A DNA stretch of 17,428 nt from an uncultured Clostridia bacterium (GCA_947625955.1 CANQQH010000009.1:1-17428); one strand, 5' to 3'. Positions 1 through 7,037 are shown, numbered from the stretch's first letter. Made by a program: numbers and translations. Notes: generated by a model not told the origin, from the sequence alone.

Positions 1-954
1 GGGAGACTCAACCGCATAGGGGAAGTTTATCCAAAACATATCGTAGCAAACGGTTGTGTCTTTGTTGAATTTGAGTGTGTTTTTCGCGAGTTGAGGTCCA
101 ATGGTTTTGAACGAATCAAGGTGACCCTTTGCCCACCTCAGCCTTTGGCGGAGCGAGATTTTGAGATTGTAGGGCTGCTCGTCATAGAATTTCGCCGCCT
201 CGCAGTATGAAATTCTATACCCCTTTACAAGCGCGTCGCTGCAAAAAAGTCTATCCTCGGTCAGCCCAACGTGAGTCCAGCCGTCCTTCACAAGTTCGCT
301 CGCGAACAAAAAGCCCGTACCTTGGACTCTGCAAGCCTGATTGAGATACGATTTTCCCCTGTTTTCCGAAAAGCAAGTTCGCATCCAGTGGATTGCATAC
401 TGGAAAGATATCCAGTTTTGAAACATATTTTTTGAATGTCTATACGATGTTACAATCTTGCAGCCGCTGTCGAACGCATCGTTCATCTTCGAAACGTAGT
501 CGGGATTCAAAACATTGTCGGCGTCAAAGATGAAGTAGCCGTCGAACGCCGAGCGCCCGAAATCCTTTTCAATCTCGTCGAACATATATCTCAGCGCATA
601 GCCCTTTGTTCGCTCGTCAGGGTTGTTGCGCTCATAGACCGTGATGTTCATCTCAACATGGTCAAGCGCGAAGTCGCGCGCCTTTCTTGCGGTTTGGTCG
701 GTGCAGTTGTTGGCGCAAACAAAAATGCGCATATTTTCCATTGGGTAGTCCTGTTTTGAAATGCTTTCAAGCAAATTCACAATGACCTTTTCCTCATTTC
801 TTGCCGCAATGCAGAGCCCATACATGTGCTTTTCCTTTGCGGGCGCAAACTTGCGAGTTTTGAAAAGCCCAACCAAAATAAAAATGACTCTATATGCAAT
901 GAGAACAGAAATACACGTTCCAATGATACTGCAAATCTTTATAACAACATTCAT
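1..954 (-). CDS. GT2 family glycosyltransferase, processive type (C-terminus cut by window edge)
   Basis: The 318 visible residues begin with one hydrophobic segment (about 5-30), followed by a GT-A catalytic domain. Visible motifs are the nucleotide-sugar entry region CIAARNEE (48-55), the metal-binding DAD (144-146), QGTG (211-214), the catalytic-base motif TED (232-234) and QRLRW (270-274). The TED plus QxxRW pair is the signature of membrane GT2 synthases that extend polysaccharides (cellulose/hyaluronan/PNAG synthase-like), so the enzyme probably moves sugars from a nucleotide donor at the cytoplasmic face of the membrane. C-terminal membrane helices, usual in the family, would lie beyond base 1. 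The ATG at 954 was chosen because the membrane segment follows directly; a weak GGGG lies 7 nt upstream. It has its own promoter (991-1019) and is divergent from the riboswitch unit. The sugar specificity cannot be read from the sequence. Confidence 0.9.
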   Translation of the reverse strand, partial: MNVVIKICSIIGTCISVLIAYRVIFILVGLFKTRKFAPAKEKHMYGLCIAARNEEKVIVNLLESISKQDYPMENMRIFVCANNCTDQTARKARDFALDHVEMNITVYERNNPDERTKGYALRYMFDEIEKDFGRSAFDGYFIFDADNVLNPDYVSKMNDAFDSGCKIVTSYRHSKNMFQNWISFQYAIHWMRTCFSENRGKSYLNQACRVQGTGFLFASELVKDGWTHVGLTEDRLFCSDALVKGYRISYCEAAKFYDEQPYNLKISLRQRLRWAKGHLDSFKTIGPQLAKNTLKFNKDTTVCYDMFWINFPYAVESP

Positions 955-990
955 TTGTTTGCCCCAATTTTTTAATAAAGTAGTGCTCCT

Positions 991-1019
991 ATAATAAAAT
1001 ATATTTTGGGAAATTTCAA
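991..1019 (-). promoter_or_regulatory. Sigma-A-type promoter of the GT2 gene
   Basis: On the minus strand, TTGAAA (1014-1019) and TATTAT (991-996) are separated by 17 bp. The predicted leader is about 30 nt and ends at the ATG at 954. No experimental support; the call rests on hexamer match and spacing. Confidence 0.6.
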
Positions 1020-1074
1020 CAAAATAAGATATTTTGCTCAATTTTTCAAATTTCAAATTTTGCCCTCAACCCAC

Positions 1075-1103
1075 TTGACTTTTGATTTTTTATTTGTTAA
1101 CAT
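1075..1103 (+). promoter_or_regulatory. Promoter driving the SAM-clan riboswitch leader
   Basis: TTGACT (1075-1080) and TAACAT (1098-1103) are 17 bp apart. The predicted start near 1110 coincides with the first nucleotide of the riboswitch aptamer, which supports the call. The -10 box matches the consensus at only 4 of 6 positions. Confidence 0.6.
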
Positions 1104-1109
1104 TCAAAG

Positions 1110-1193
1110 CACTATCAAGAGTATGCGAGGGGCAAGCCCTGCGACCATACACCAACCTGCACTTTTGCAAGGTGGTAATGCTTGACCGATAGG
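1110..1193 (+). ncRNA. SAM-clan (SAM-I/IV-like) riboswitch aptamer lacking P4
   Basis: The fold can be read by eye. P1 is CTATC (1112-1116) with GATAG (1188-1192), followed by the conserved J1/2 AAGAG (1117-1121). P2 is TATG (1122-1125) with CATA (1146-1149), interrupted by a kink-turn: tandem GA/GA (1127-1128 with 1143-1144) and the 3-nt bulge TGC (1140-1142). GGG/CCC (1129-1131, 1137-1139) closes loop GCAAG, whose CAAG (1133-1136) can pair with CTTG (1181-1184), giving the clan pseudoknot. P3 is ACC-AA-CC (1151-1157) opposite GG-T-GGT (1171-1176); this AA-by-U internal loop is the SAM-contacting site in SAM-I. A TGCA/TGCA helix caps P3. The P4 helix of SAM-I is absent. Predicted to be an OFF switch (see terminator). 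The ligand is inferred from the conserved core, not shown. Confidence 0.87.
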
Positions 1194-1239
1194 ATGAACA
1201 TGTGTTTTGCGCCCTATCGGTTTCGATAGGGCGTTTTTT
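1186..1239 (+). terminator. Riboswitch expression platform: antiterminator and intrinsic terminator
   Basis: The terminator is a perfect 10-bp stem, CGCCCTATCG (1210-1219) with CGATAGGGCG (1224-1233), with a GTTT loop and six T (1234-1239). Its 5' arm CCTATCGG (1213-1220) is also exactly complementary to CCGATAGG (1186-1193), which contains the 3' strand of P1. Pairing of 1186-1193 with 1213-1220 would form an antiterminator that excludes both P1 and the terminator. Ligand binding should stabilise P1, free the terminator and stop transcription before the gene at 1320. Confidence 0.9.
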
Positions 1240-1319
1240 GAGCGATTATTCTCAAAAAAACGCAAATTGCCCCATATTTTTGATAAAAAAGCATAGAAAA
1301 ATGCGATTTTGGAGGAAAA

Positions 1320-2186
1320 ATGGAATTTATAAAATTTGAAAACCACCACTATCAAAAAATTGTCTACAAAGACTTTATTGCAAAAAATCTCAGCGAGAAT
1401 GGAATTGTGATATTTTCACCAAACATAATAAACAGCTCCGTCCTCTCTTTCATCAAAGAAAAAAGTCCGCACAATTTTTATGTTCAGCACTTGCCACTTC
1501 TGGTGTTTGACGAAGAAAAACAGAGGCTCGAAACCTTCAATGCCTTTATCAATCTTGGCGGCGTTTCTCCCATTGGCTTTTTTGACTTTTTCCGCGGCGT
1601 TATTGGTCGTTTTGGAATTGAGAGTTTCTTTGCCAGCGATTTTCACGCCGACAAGATTTATCTTTTTCAAGCAAACTCCTTCTTGCCTTTTGGTTCGCTC
1701 AATGATTTTGCCAAGATTTTTTCGCTTTCTTCAAAAAGGTATTTCGCTTTGCGCTATATCAAGTTTGCAGTTGCGAAGGGCTATTTCTATTTTAACAAAG
1801 CGCACGCCTTTCGAAATGAGGTTGACAGAGACTTTTGCACCTACAAAGACATCATGGGCGAGGAAAATTTCGAAGTTTTCAATTCATTTGAAGAGTGCAA
1901 ATCGCACCTGAACAAGCAAAAAACAATTCTCTGTTTTGAAAAAGACGCCATTCTCAACTTTGACATTATGAATCCCGCTCTCTCCATAAGAGCCAAAACC
2001 ATCAGCGCACGCAATCTCACCATCAAGAACCTTGTTGCCGAAAATCAGGATGTGTTTTGTGGCAAGCTCGTTTGCAAAAAAATTAGGGCTGCCAACATTC
2101 TCGCCGAGCAAATTGAATGCGAGAAAATCGACGCGCTCATGGTGAAAACCAGTTATAGCGGCGGACTAAAAATAAAAGCGTTCTAG
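1320..2186 (+). CDS. Unrecognised protein under SAM-clan riboswitch control, with repetitive beta-rich C-terminus
   Basis: 288 residues; ATG preceded by GGAGGA (1311-1316). I do not recognise the family. There is no signal peptide and no obvious membrane helix; the body is rich in Phe and Tyr (for example residues 86-105 and 154-160). From about residue 203 to 280 short beta-type strands alternate with small turns (AKTISARNLTIKN, then KLVCKKIRAANILAEQIECEKID), resembling the beta-solenoid spacing of bactofilins and related polymer-forming proteins, although length and N-terminus do not fit a bactofilin. It is the first gene after a SAM-clan riboswitch, which normally guards methionine, cysteine or SAM synthesis and uptake genes, so a link to sulfur/SAM metabolism is inferred from context only. 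No terminator is visible before the next gene, so read-through into the acetyltransferase is possible. Confidence 0.8.
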   Translation: MEFIKFENHHYQKIVYKDFIAKNLSENGIVIFSPNIINSSVLSFIKEKSPHNFYVQHLPLLVFDEEKQRLETFNAFINLGGVSPIGFFDFFRGVIGRFGIESFFASDFHADKIYLFQANSFLPFGSLNDFAKIFSLSSKRYFALRYIKFAVAKGYFYFNKAHAFRNEVDRDFCTYKDIMGEENFEVFNSFEECKSHLNKQKTILCFEKDAILNFDIMNPALSIRAKTISARNLTIKNLVAENQDVFCGKLVCKKIRAANILAEQIECEKIDALMVKTSYSGGLKIKAF

Positions 2187-2201
2187 CCCACATAAAATCG
2201 T

Positions 2202-2230
2202 TTGCCCTTTGCTTCTGCGTGTGCTAAAAT
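2202..2230 (+). promoter_or_regulatory. Promoter of the GNAT gene
   Basis: TTGCCC (2202-2207), 17 bp, TAAAAT (2225-2230), with an extended -10 TG at 2222-2223. The predicted start is near 2237, leaving a leader of about 23 nt that carries AAAGGTG just before the ATG at 2260. Confidence 0.55.
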
Positions 2231-2259
2231 CAAATAAAAAGCGCATGAAAAGGTGAAAA

Positions 2260-2748
2260 ATGAGAATCATAAAATATAACAAAAATTATGAAAACGCAGT
2301 GAAGGATTTGCTCGTTCAGTTGCAAGAGTACATCGCGCTCATCGACGACTGGAAGCTAAACATCATGACCCCAGCCTATCGAGAAGTGTATTTCAAGGCG
2401 ACTATTGAAACTTGCAAAAATGGTGTAATTTTCCTTGCAATTGAGAATAATTCTGTGATTGGGCTAATTTGCGCCAGCGAAGTTGAATATGACGAGGTTG
2501 ACCGCGCAAGCTACACTTGCCCAAAATCCGCAATCATTCACGAACTGATTGTTGACAAAAATGCGCGCCACTCAGGAGCCGGCAGCAAACTTATTGAAAA
2601 GGTCGAGGAACACTACGCGTCAAGAGGCTTTGAGTATTGCCATGTTGATGTTTTTGAGCCAAACGAAATGGCAAAAAACTTCTATTCAAAGCACGGCTAC
2701 ATCACGAGGATGCGCAGCCTTGCAAAAAAGCTTCCTTCGAAAAAATAG
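2260..2748 (+). CDS. GNAT-family N-acetyltransferase
   Basis: 162 residues, the usual length of a single-domain GNAT enzyme. The acetyl-CoA pyrophosphate-binding motif A is visible as R103-H-S-G-A-G-S109 after the beta4 strand IIHELIVDKNA (92-102). It is followed by the helix SKLIEKVEEHYASRG and the beta5 strand YCHVDVFEPNEMAKNFYSKHGY, where N136 and Y142 are typical motif-B positions. It should transfer an acetyl group from acetyl-CoA to an amine; the substrate cannot be told. The start has a recognisable SD (AAAGGTG) and the expected first strand MRIIKYN. It has its own promoter and may also receive transcripts from the riboswitch gene 73 bp upstream. Confidence 0.88.
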   Translation: MRIIKYNKNYENAVKDLLVQLQEYIALIDDWKLNIMTPAYREVYFKATIETCKNGVIFLAIENNSVIGLICASEVEYDEVDRASYTCPKSAIIHELIVDKNARHSGAGSKLIEKVEEHYASRGFEYCHVDVFEPNEMAKNFYSKHGYITRMRSLAKKLPSKK

Positions 2749-2790
2749 AGTCTCTCGCTCTCCCAAACGGCTGCCTCGTTAATTTTATGG

Positions 2791-2819
2791 TTGACAAAAG
2801 CAGCTAATAGTTCTAAATT
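2791..2819 (+). promoter_or_regulatory. Consensus promoter of GT8-cls, probably giving a leaderless mRNA
   Basis: TTGACA (2791-2796) and TAAATT (2814-2819) are 17 bp apart. The start codon lies only 8 nt after the -10 box, so the expected start site is about 0-3 nt from the ATG at 2828. No Shine-Dalgarno sequence precedes that ATG. Confidence 0.65.
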
Positions 2820-2827
2820 ATATTTAT

Positions 2828-3634
2828 ATGGAACGCAAGAGAATACTTGTTAATATAAACAAAGGCTATATCAGGCATTTTCTAACGATGTTAAACTCGC
2901 TTTCAACCAACAATCCTGAGAGCGATTTCGATGTTTTTGTGCTTCACTCAAACCTTGACGACGCCGACAAAAGCCATATTTTATCGAGCGTGAAAGAAAA
3001 CATTCATATTCAATATATCTATATGGACAGCAGCTTGTTTTTAGGTGCGCCAAAGGTGGAGCGCTACCCCTACGAAATCTACTATCGCATCTTCGCCCCG
3101 CTCGTTCTTCCAGAAAGTGTGGAGCGCATCCTATACCTCGACAGCGACCTTATTGTTCATGGCAACATAAACGAGCTTTACGGCATGGACTTTGACGGCA
3201 ACCTGTTCATTGCCTGCACGCAGATTCGCGGCTTTATGCAGTGGTTCAACCGCGTGCGGCTGGGCGTTGACAAGCACCACTTCTATATGAACACGGGCGT
3301 TATGATGATGAATGTCAAAGAGCTTAGAAAAGAACTGGACCCGAGCAAGATTTTTAAGTTTATGAAATCGAACGGCTGGCGAATGTATCTCTATGACCAA
3401 GACGTGCTGTTTCGCTTCTTTGGCAACAGAATAAAGCTCGTCGACCCGCTGGTCTATAACCTCAGCGACAGGTATATCTCATTTTTCAACTTTCGCCACC
3501 CGAAGCAAAAAGTGGATTTGGATTGGGTTGAAAAGAACAATATTATTGTGCATTACCTGGGGCGCAACAAACCCTGGAAAAGCAAATATAAAGGAATCTT
3601 AGCAGACTTCTACAAAAGGTACGAAACAAAATGA
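2828..3634 (+). CDS. GT8 family glycosyltransferase
   Basis: 268 residues, typical for GT8 (glycogenin / LPS galactosyltransferase RfaJ / GspA-like). Visible are the N-terminal strand ILVNINKGYIRHFLTMLNSL (6-25), the metal-binding DSD at 105-107 in ILYLDSDLIVHGNI, the conserved FYMNTGVMMMNVKELR segment, YDQDVLF, and the C-terminal H242-x-x-G-x-x-KPW (242-250) that contacts the nucleotide diphosphate. It should be a retaining sugar transferase using a UDP-sugar donor, with the acceptor probably a membrane lipid or cell-wall glycan. The ATG at 2828 fits the family N-terminus but has no ribosome binding site and starts within a few bases of the predicted transcription start. Its stop overlaps the start of the cardiolipin synthase gene (ATGA), implying translational coupling and a shared envelope role. 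Confidence 0.92.
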   Translation: MERKRILVNINKGYIRHFLTMLNSLSTNNPESDFDVFVLHSNLDDADKSHILSSVKENIHIQYIYMDSSLFLGAPKVERYPYEIYYRIFAPLVLPESVERILYLDSDLIVHGNINELYGMDFDGNLFIACTQIRGFMQWFNRVRLGVDKHHFYMNTGVMMMNVKELRKELDPSKIFKFMKSNGWRMYLYDQDVLFRFFGNRIKLVDPLVYNLSDRYISFFNFRHPKQKVDLDWVEKNNIIVHYLGRNKPWKSKYKGILADFYKRYETK

Positions 3635-5181
3635 AAAAGTTCTTCAAATTGATTTTTGGCAGGATGCCGCTCATCCTGTTCGCATTTATTCTGCAAGTGA
3701 CAATAACCATCATCTTGCCCCTTGCCCTGACCTACTACTATCCAAACGTGTTTGGAAACCTTTTCTATTTGCTCAACATGGCATACTCGGTCATGGGCAT
3801 CGTGCTCACCATCTACCTCATCAATTCGGACATGCCGAATGAGGCTCAGCTGGCGTGGGCAATTATTCTTCTGTTTTTCCCGATTCTGGGAATATCCATG
3901 TATTTTCTGTTCGTTCGAAGAAAGCCACACAGAAAGCATAGAAAACTCTATGAAAGCGTTGCTGTGGAAACGAAAAAATACACGAAAAAATCCGCCGAAG
4001 AAGACGAAAATTTGCGCGCCGCCCTTGGCGACAAGTTCGGGCAATTTCAATATATCTATAACGCAACCGACATGAAGGCATTTCAAAACACCTCAGTCAA
4101 ATACCTCAAACTTGGTGAAGTTTTCTGCACCGAGCTCATCAACGAACTCAAACAGGCAAAAAACTACATCTTCATGGAATACTTCATCATCGACGAGGGT
4201 AAGTTGTGGGATTCAATACTAAACATTTTGAAGCAAAAAGTGCAGGAAGGCGTCGAGGTTCGCGTGATGTATGACGATCTTGGAACAATGAACAAGCTGC
4301 CTTCAAACTACCACAAGAAACTGACAAAGGCGGGCATCAAGTGCGTGAGGTTCAACGCGTTTGGACCTATTGTTTCCGCCAGCCACAACAATCGCGACCA
4401 CCGAAAAATCACTATTATCGATGGCAATGTTGGCTTTGTTAGCGGGCTCAACCTCGCCGACGAATATGTGAATTTGACTCACCCATTTGGGCACTGGAAA
4501 GACACGGGCATAAAGCTGGTTGGCGACGCCGTGAAGAATTTGGTGATAATGTTCTTGCAACTCTATGATGTGCAGAACCAAAAACTCGAAGACTTCTCGA
4601 CCTACTTCTATAAAGGCGAGAACGAGCAAAAAGCAAACGGCCTTGTTTGCCCCTATGGCGACGGACCGAAGTATTTCTATAACGAATATGTTGCGTCGAA
4701 TGTATATTTGAATCTCATCAACCAGGCAAAAAAATACGTTTGGATAACAACGCCATACCTCATCATCGACAACAAGCTTACAAACGCCCTGACCAGTGCT
4801 GCCAGACGCGGCGTGGATGTTCGAATTATAACCCCGCACGTTCCAGACAAAAAAATCATCTTCTCAATCACGCGTTCAAGCTACCACGCACTGCAAAAGG
4901 CGGGCGTGAAAATCTTTGAGTATGCAAAAGGCTTCATCCACTCAAAGCAAGTTTTGTGCGACGACGAGCTGGGGATTCTTGGAACCATCAACTTTGACTA
5001 TCGCAGCTTGCTTCACCACTATGAGTGCGGCGTTTTGATGTATCAAACCGACTGCCTTGCCGACATGAAGGCAGACTTTGAAAACCTGTTTGAGTTCTCA
5101 ATCAACATGGAGGGTTTCAAGCAAAAAGCCCTGACCAGAATGTTCTGCTCAGTTATGAAACTTTTCACCCCTCTTCTATAA
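3631..5181 (+). CDS. cls: Cardiolipin synthase / phospholipase D superfamily protein
   Basis: 516 residues, the usual length of bacterial Cls. Two membrane helices (about 12-37 and 44-64) and a third hydrophobic stretch (73-95) form the N-terminal anchor, followed by two PLD domains. HKD motif 1 is H257-R-K259-x4-D264 followed by GFVSGLNLADEY; HKD motif 2 is H437-S-K439-x4-D444 followed by GILGTINFDYRS. Both are intact, so the enzyme should condense two phosphatidylglycerol molecules to cardiolipin at the inner membrane leaflet. The start overlaps the GT8 stop by 4 nt (ATGA). This pairing suggests the two act on the same lipid pool, but this is inference. The gene ends before a convergent terminator. 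Confidence 0.94.
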   Translation: MKKFFKLIFGRMPLILFAFILQVTITIILPLALTYYYPNVFGNLFYLLNMAYSVMGIVLTIYLINSDMPNEAQLAWAIILLFFPILGISMYFLFVRRKPHRKHRKLYESVAVETKKYTKKSAEEDENLRAALGDKFGQFQYIYNATDMKAFQNTSVKYLKLGEVFCTELINELKQAKNYIFMEYFIIDEGKLWDSILNILKQKVQEGVEVRVMYDDLGTMNKLPSNYHKKLTKAGIKCVRFNAFGPIVSASHNNRDHRKITIIDGNVGFVSGLNLADEYVNLTHPFGHWKDTGIKLVGDAVKNLVIMFLQLYDVQNQKLEDFSTYFYKGENEQKANGLVCPYGDGPKYFYNEYVASNVYLNLINQAKKYVWITTPYLIIDNKLTNALTSAARRGVDVRIITPHVPDKKIIFSITRSSYHALQKAGVKIFEYAKGFIHSKQVLCDDELGILGTINFDYRSLLHHYECGVLMYQTDCLADMKADFENLFEFSINMEGFKQKALTRMFCSVMKLFTPLL

Positions 5182-5198
5182 AAACACTCAAAAAACGC

Positions 5199-5227
5199 AA
5201 AAACACATAAAAAACCATGTGTTTTTT
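5199..5227. terminator. Bidirectional terminator between convergent genes
   Basis: AAAAACACAT (5199-5208) pairs with ATGTGTTTTT (5217-5226) around an 8-nt loop. The T-run on one side and A-run on the other allow function in both directions. It lies exactly between the cls stop (5181) and the stop of the minus-strand gene (5229). Confidence 0.7.
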
Positions 5228-5228
5228 G

Positions 5229-5963
5229 TTAATTTAGCTTGATTTGTTCAAGTTTTTTCAAAAGTGCGTTGATTTCACTTTGCAACTTTTTGAAGTTTTC
5301 GCGGCTTTCAAGATAGAGCTTTTTGTTCACTTCAATCATAACGCTGAAAAAGTTTGGATTAGGCCGCATAAGAAAGCAGTCAGGAATCATCGAACCACTA
5401 TATGGGTAGTTTTCTTTCACTTTGTAGCCAAGCTCACGGAAATATTTGAGAACGAAATCAGCAGTGGCAGAGTATTCATTAAAGCCCACGCAGATATCAG
5501 GCAGGCCAAACTTGCGCTCATCAAACATTATGATTTCTTTTGAAAAGCTGTGGCAATCAACCAAGATTGTTGGCGCCTTTTTCGCGAGACTTTGCGCGAT
5601 TCTATCCAGCTTTTTGTGGTGCGGAATATAGAACTCTTCAATAACTTTCTTTGCATAAGGTTTTGAAAACTTGCGAAAGGTCTGCCCGAGATTGGTTTTC
5701 GTGTAGATAACGCCCATGCCAAACGCCGCCATTTCCTCTTTGTTCGGGTCAATAAACTTCTCCACATCGCAGAATATTCTCGACCACTTGAAAACAACCT
5801 TTTTATATCTGTTCTTGCCGAAGAGGTTGTCTGTTTGATTGTCGGCAATCAAGTGGCAAAATTCTTCTATTTTGTTTTTTTCCATTGTAATGTCCGAGAA
5901 AAATTCACGAGGCAATCTCTCGCTCGAATGTGGAATATAAAGAAGAACATTGTTTCTTTCCAT
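5229..5963 (-). CDS. N-formylglutamate amidohydrolase-like protein (PF05013 family)
   Basis: 244 residues from the ATG at 5963. Features of the N-formylglutamate amidohydrolase (HutG-type) family are visible: YIPHSSERLP near the N-terminus (9-18), W60-S-R-I-F-x-D-V-E (60-68) matching the family's R-x3-D-x-N/E region, the metal-binding-type D-C-H-S (136-139), YPYSGS (186-191), and IEVNKKLYL (210-218). The family hydrolyses N-formylglutamate or related N-acyl amino acids in the cytosol. No histidine-degradation genes are nearby, so the substrate is open. A longer frame starting at 6029 would add 22 residues, but MERNN is preferred because a TATAAT box (5971-5976) lies inside the longer version, 7 nt before this ATG. 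No clear SD is present. Confidence 0.85.
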   Translation of the reverse strand: MERNNVLLYIPHSSERLPREFFSDITMEKNKIEEFCHLIADNQTDNLFGKNRYKKVVFKWSRIFCDVEKFIDPNKEEMAAFGMGVIYTKTNLGQTFRKFSKPYAKKVIEEFYIPHHKKLDRIAQSLAKKAPTILVDCHSFSKEIIMFDERKFGLPDICVGFNEYSATADFVLKYFRELGYKVKENYPYSGSMIPDCFLMRPNPNFFSVMIEVNKKLYLESRENFKKLQSEINALLKKLEQIKLN

Positions 5964-5970
5964 TTTCTTT

Positions 5971-5976
5971 ATTATA
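5971..5976 (-). promoter_or_regulatory. -10 box 7 nt before the start codon of the amidohydrolase gene
   Basis: A perfect TATAAT on the minus strand is followed by AAAGAAA and then ATG. The expected transcription start would fall on or next to the ATG. No good -35 is seen (TTTCAA at 17 bp), so this is weaker than the other promoters. Confidence 0.45.
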
Positions 5977-6063
5977 CAAAATTGTTTTGGCTTTTGAAAA
6001 GTGATTTTCAAAGCAAAATAAAAATCCAAGTGGGAACTTGAATTTTCGATTTTTATTTTTCAG

Positions 6064-6080
6064 TTGCAAAATATTTGCAA
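6064..6080. repeat. 17-bp perfect palindrome
   Basis: TTGCAAA (6064-6070), ATA, TTTGCAA (6074-6080). It sits between the end of the 219-aa gene and the start of the amidohydrolase gene, both on the minus strand. No T-run follows on either strand, so it looks more like a protein-binding site or weak hairpin than a terminator. The rest of 5977-6119 is AT-rich with no further gene seen. Confidence 0.4.
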
Positions 6081-6119
6081 AAATTAATAGATTTTTTACA
6101 AATAAAATTTCAAAATAAA

Positions 6120-6779
6120 TTATTCTGGTGCACCAGTCCTTTCATCTCTTGCTTCCAAAACCGAGCTTTTTATTTCGCCTTTGAACTTTTGAATATAGTT
6201 TTGGATTCGCTCTGTGTTCATAATATACCCACGAATGGTGAGTTCGTTTGTGATGTCGTCTTTTGCGTTTTTTGCAACAGCTGATGCAAAAGGAACAAAG
6301 CCGTTAACGAGGCCGCCATTACTCATGGCAACGCTTGGAAAATTCTTTGCGTGGTCTTCAATATAGCCTCTAAACGAAGGCACTCTGTCTTTGTTGACAT
6401 CATCTTCATTTATTGAAAGGGCAAAATTGTGAACAGCATCTGCCATATATTGAAGCGAAATAAGAGTGTCAAAAGTGCGTACGCGAACATCGCCGCTGAA
6501 AACTTTATCGAACCACTGGCTTGAAATGTCCAATTCGCCGCTGAACACGCCATTCGCCCTTTGATATTTCACAGGCCTTTTGGAAATGAAGGTGTAGTAT
6601 GGTGGGTAGCCCTGCTCAACAAAAAGCGAACCCTTATAGTCACCATTAAGAACTTCATAGCCAATAACCGACCTTGGGTCAGCGTTTGAGTCGAAGTCGC
6701 GGGTTGAGATAATCAAATCTTTGCCGAGCGAATACTTGCTTATCAAAACTTTTTTGAGTTGAATTTTGTTTTCTTTCAT
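6120..6779 (-). CDS. Unrecognised 219-aa cytosolic protein
   Basis: I do not recognise a family. There is no signal peptide and no membrane helix. The N-terminal half (1-125) is beta-like with charged loops (KKVLISKYSLGKDLIISTRDFD, GSLFVEQGYPPYYTFISKRPVKY). The second half contains an acidic stretch (INEDDVNKDR) and a likely amphipathic helix near the C-terminus (about 190-210). The start is well supported: AGGAG precedes the ATG at 6779. Two tandem near-consensus promoters lie upstream, suggesting strong or dual-controlled expression of this orphan. The gene stands alone, 156 bp upstream of the amidohydrolase start. Confidence 0.75.
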   Translation of the reverse strand: MKENKIQLKKVLISKYSLGKDLIISTRDFDSNADPRSVIGYEVLNGDYKGSLFVEQGYPPYYTFISKRPVKYQRANGVFSGELDISSQWFDKVFSGDVRVRTFDTLISLQYMADAVHNFALSINEDDVNKDRVPSFRGYIEDHAKNFPSVAMSNGGLVNGFVPFASAVAKNAKDDITNELTIRGYIMNTERIQNYIQKFKGEIKSSVLEARDERTGAPE

Positions 6780-6808
6780 AACACTCTCCTTTTGAGCAAC
6801 AAAAACAT

Positions 6809-6837
6809 ATTATAAACACGAAACCGAGTTTAGTCAA
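6809..6837 (-). promoter_or_regulatory. Proximal promoter of the 219-aa gene
   Basis: On the minus strand TTGACT (6832-6837), 17 bp, TATAAT (6809-6814). The predicted start is near 6802, giving a leader of about 23 nt with AGGAG. Confidence 0.75.
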
Positions 6838-6865
6838 TACATTTCAAAAAATTTCACACATCTAT

Positions 6866-6895
6866 ATTATACCAGAAACATATAGGAATTGTCAA
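6866..6895 (-). promoter_or_regulatory. Distal full-consensus promoter of the 219-aa gene
   Basis: On the minus strand TTGACA (6890-6895), 18 bp, TATAAT (6866-6871) with an extended -10 TGG just upstream. Both hexamers match the consensus fully. The start would be near 6859, about 80 nt from the ATG. Confidence 0.8.
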
Positions 6896-6896
6896 A

Positions 6897-6911
6897 GCCA
6901 AATTTTTTGGC
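6897..6911. repeat. Inverted repeat beside the distal promoter
   Basis: GCCAAA (6897-6902), TTT, TTTGGC (6906-6911), immediately upstream of the -35 box of the distal minus-strand promoter. It could be an activator or repressor site. The remaining bases to about 7037 are very AT-rich and show no gene. Confidence 0.4.
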
Positions 6912-7037
6912 AAAAAATACGCAATAAGTTCCTGCAAAAATACGCAAAATTACACAAAAACAAGTGAATTTTATGCTTATTTTTGATATTTTCATGAATT
7001 TTTTTGAAAAATATTTTTTTGCTTTTTGTTTATTCGC

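Noticed and set aside
1104..1355. 83-aa open frame on the minus strand
   Set aside because: It runs antisense through the riboswitch and terminator, and its start overlaps the plus-strand gene; the RNA structure explains the sequence better.
2749..2790. Possible terminator AACG...CGTT after the GNAT gene
   Set aside because: Only 4 bp of stem and a poor T-run; too weak to call.
4303..4839. 178-aa open frame on the minus strand
   Set aside because: Shadow of the cardiolipin synthase gene, whose HKD motifs are intact on the plus strand.
5964..6029. 22-residue N-terminal extension of the amidohydrolase
   Set aside because: The extension would contain the TATAAT box, has no SD, and the family N-terminus begins just before the PHSS motif.
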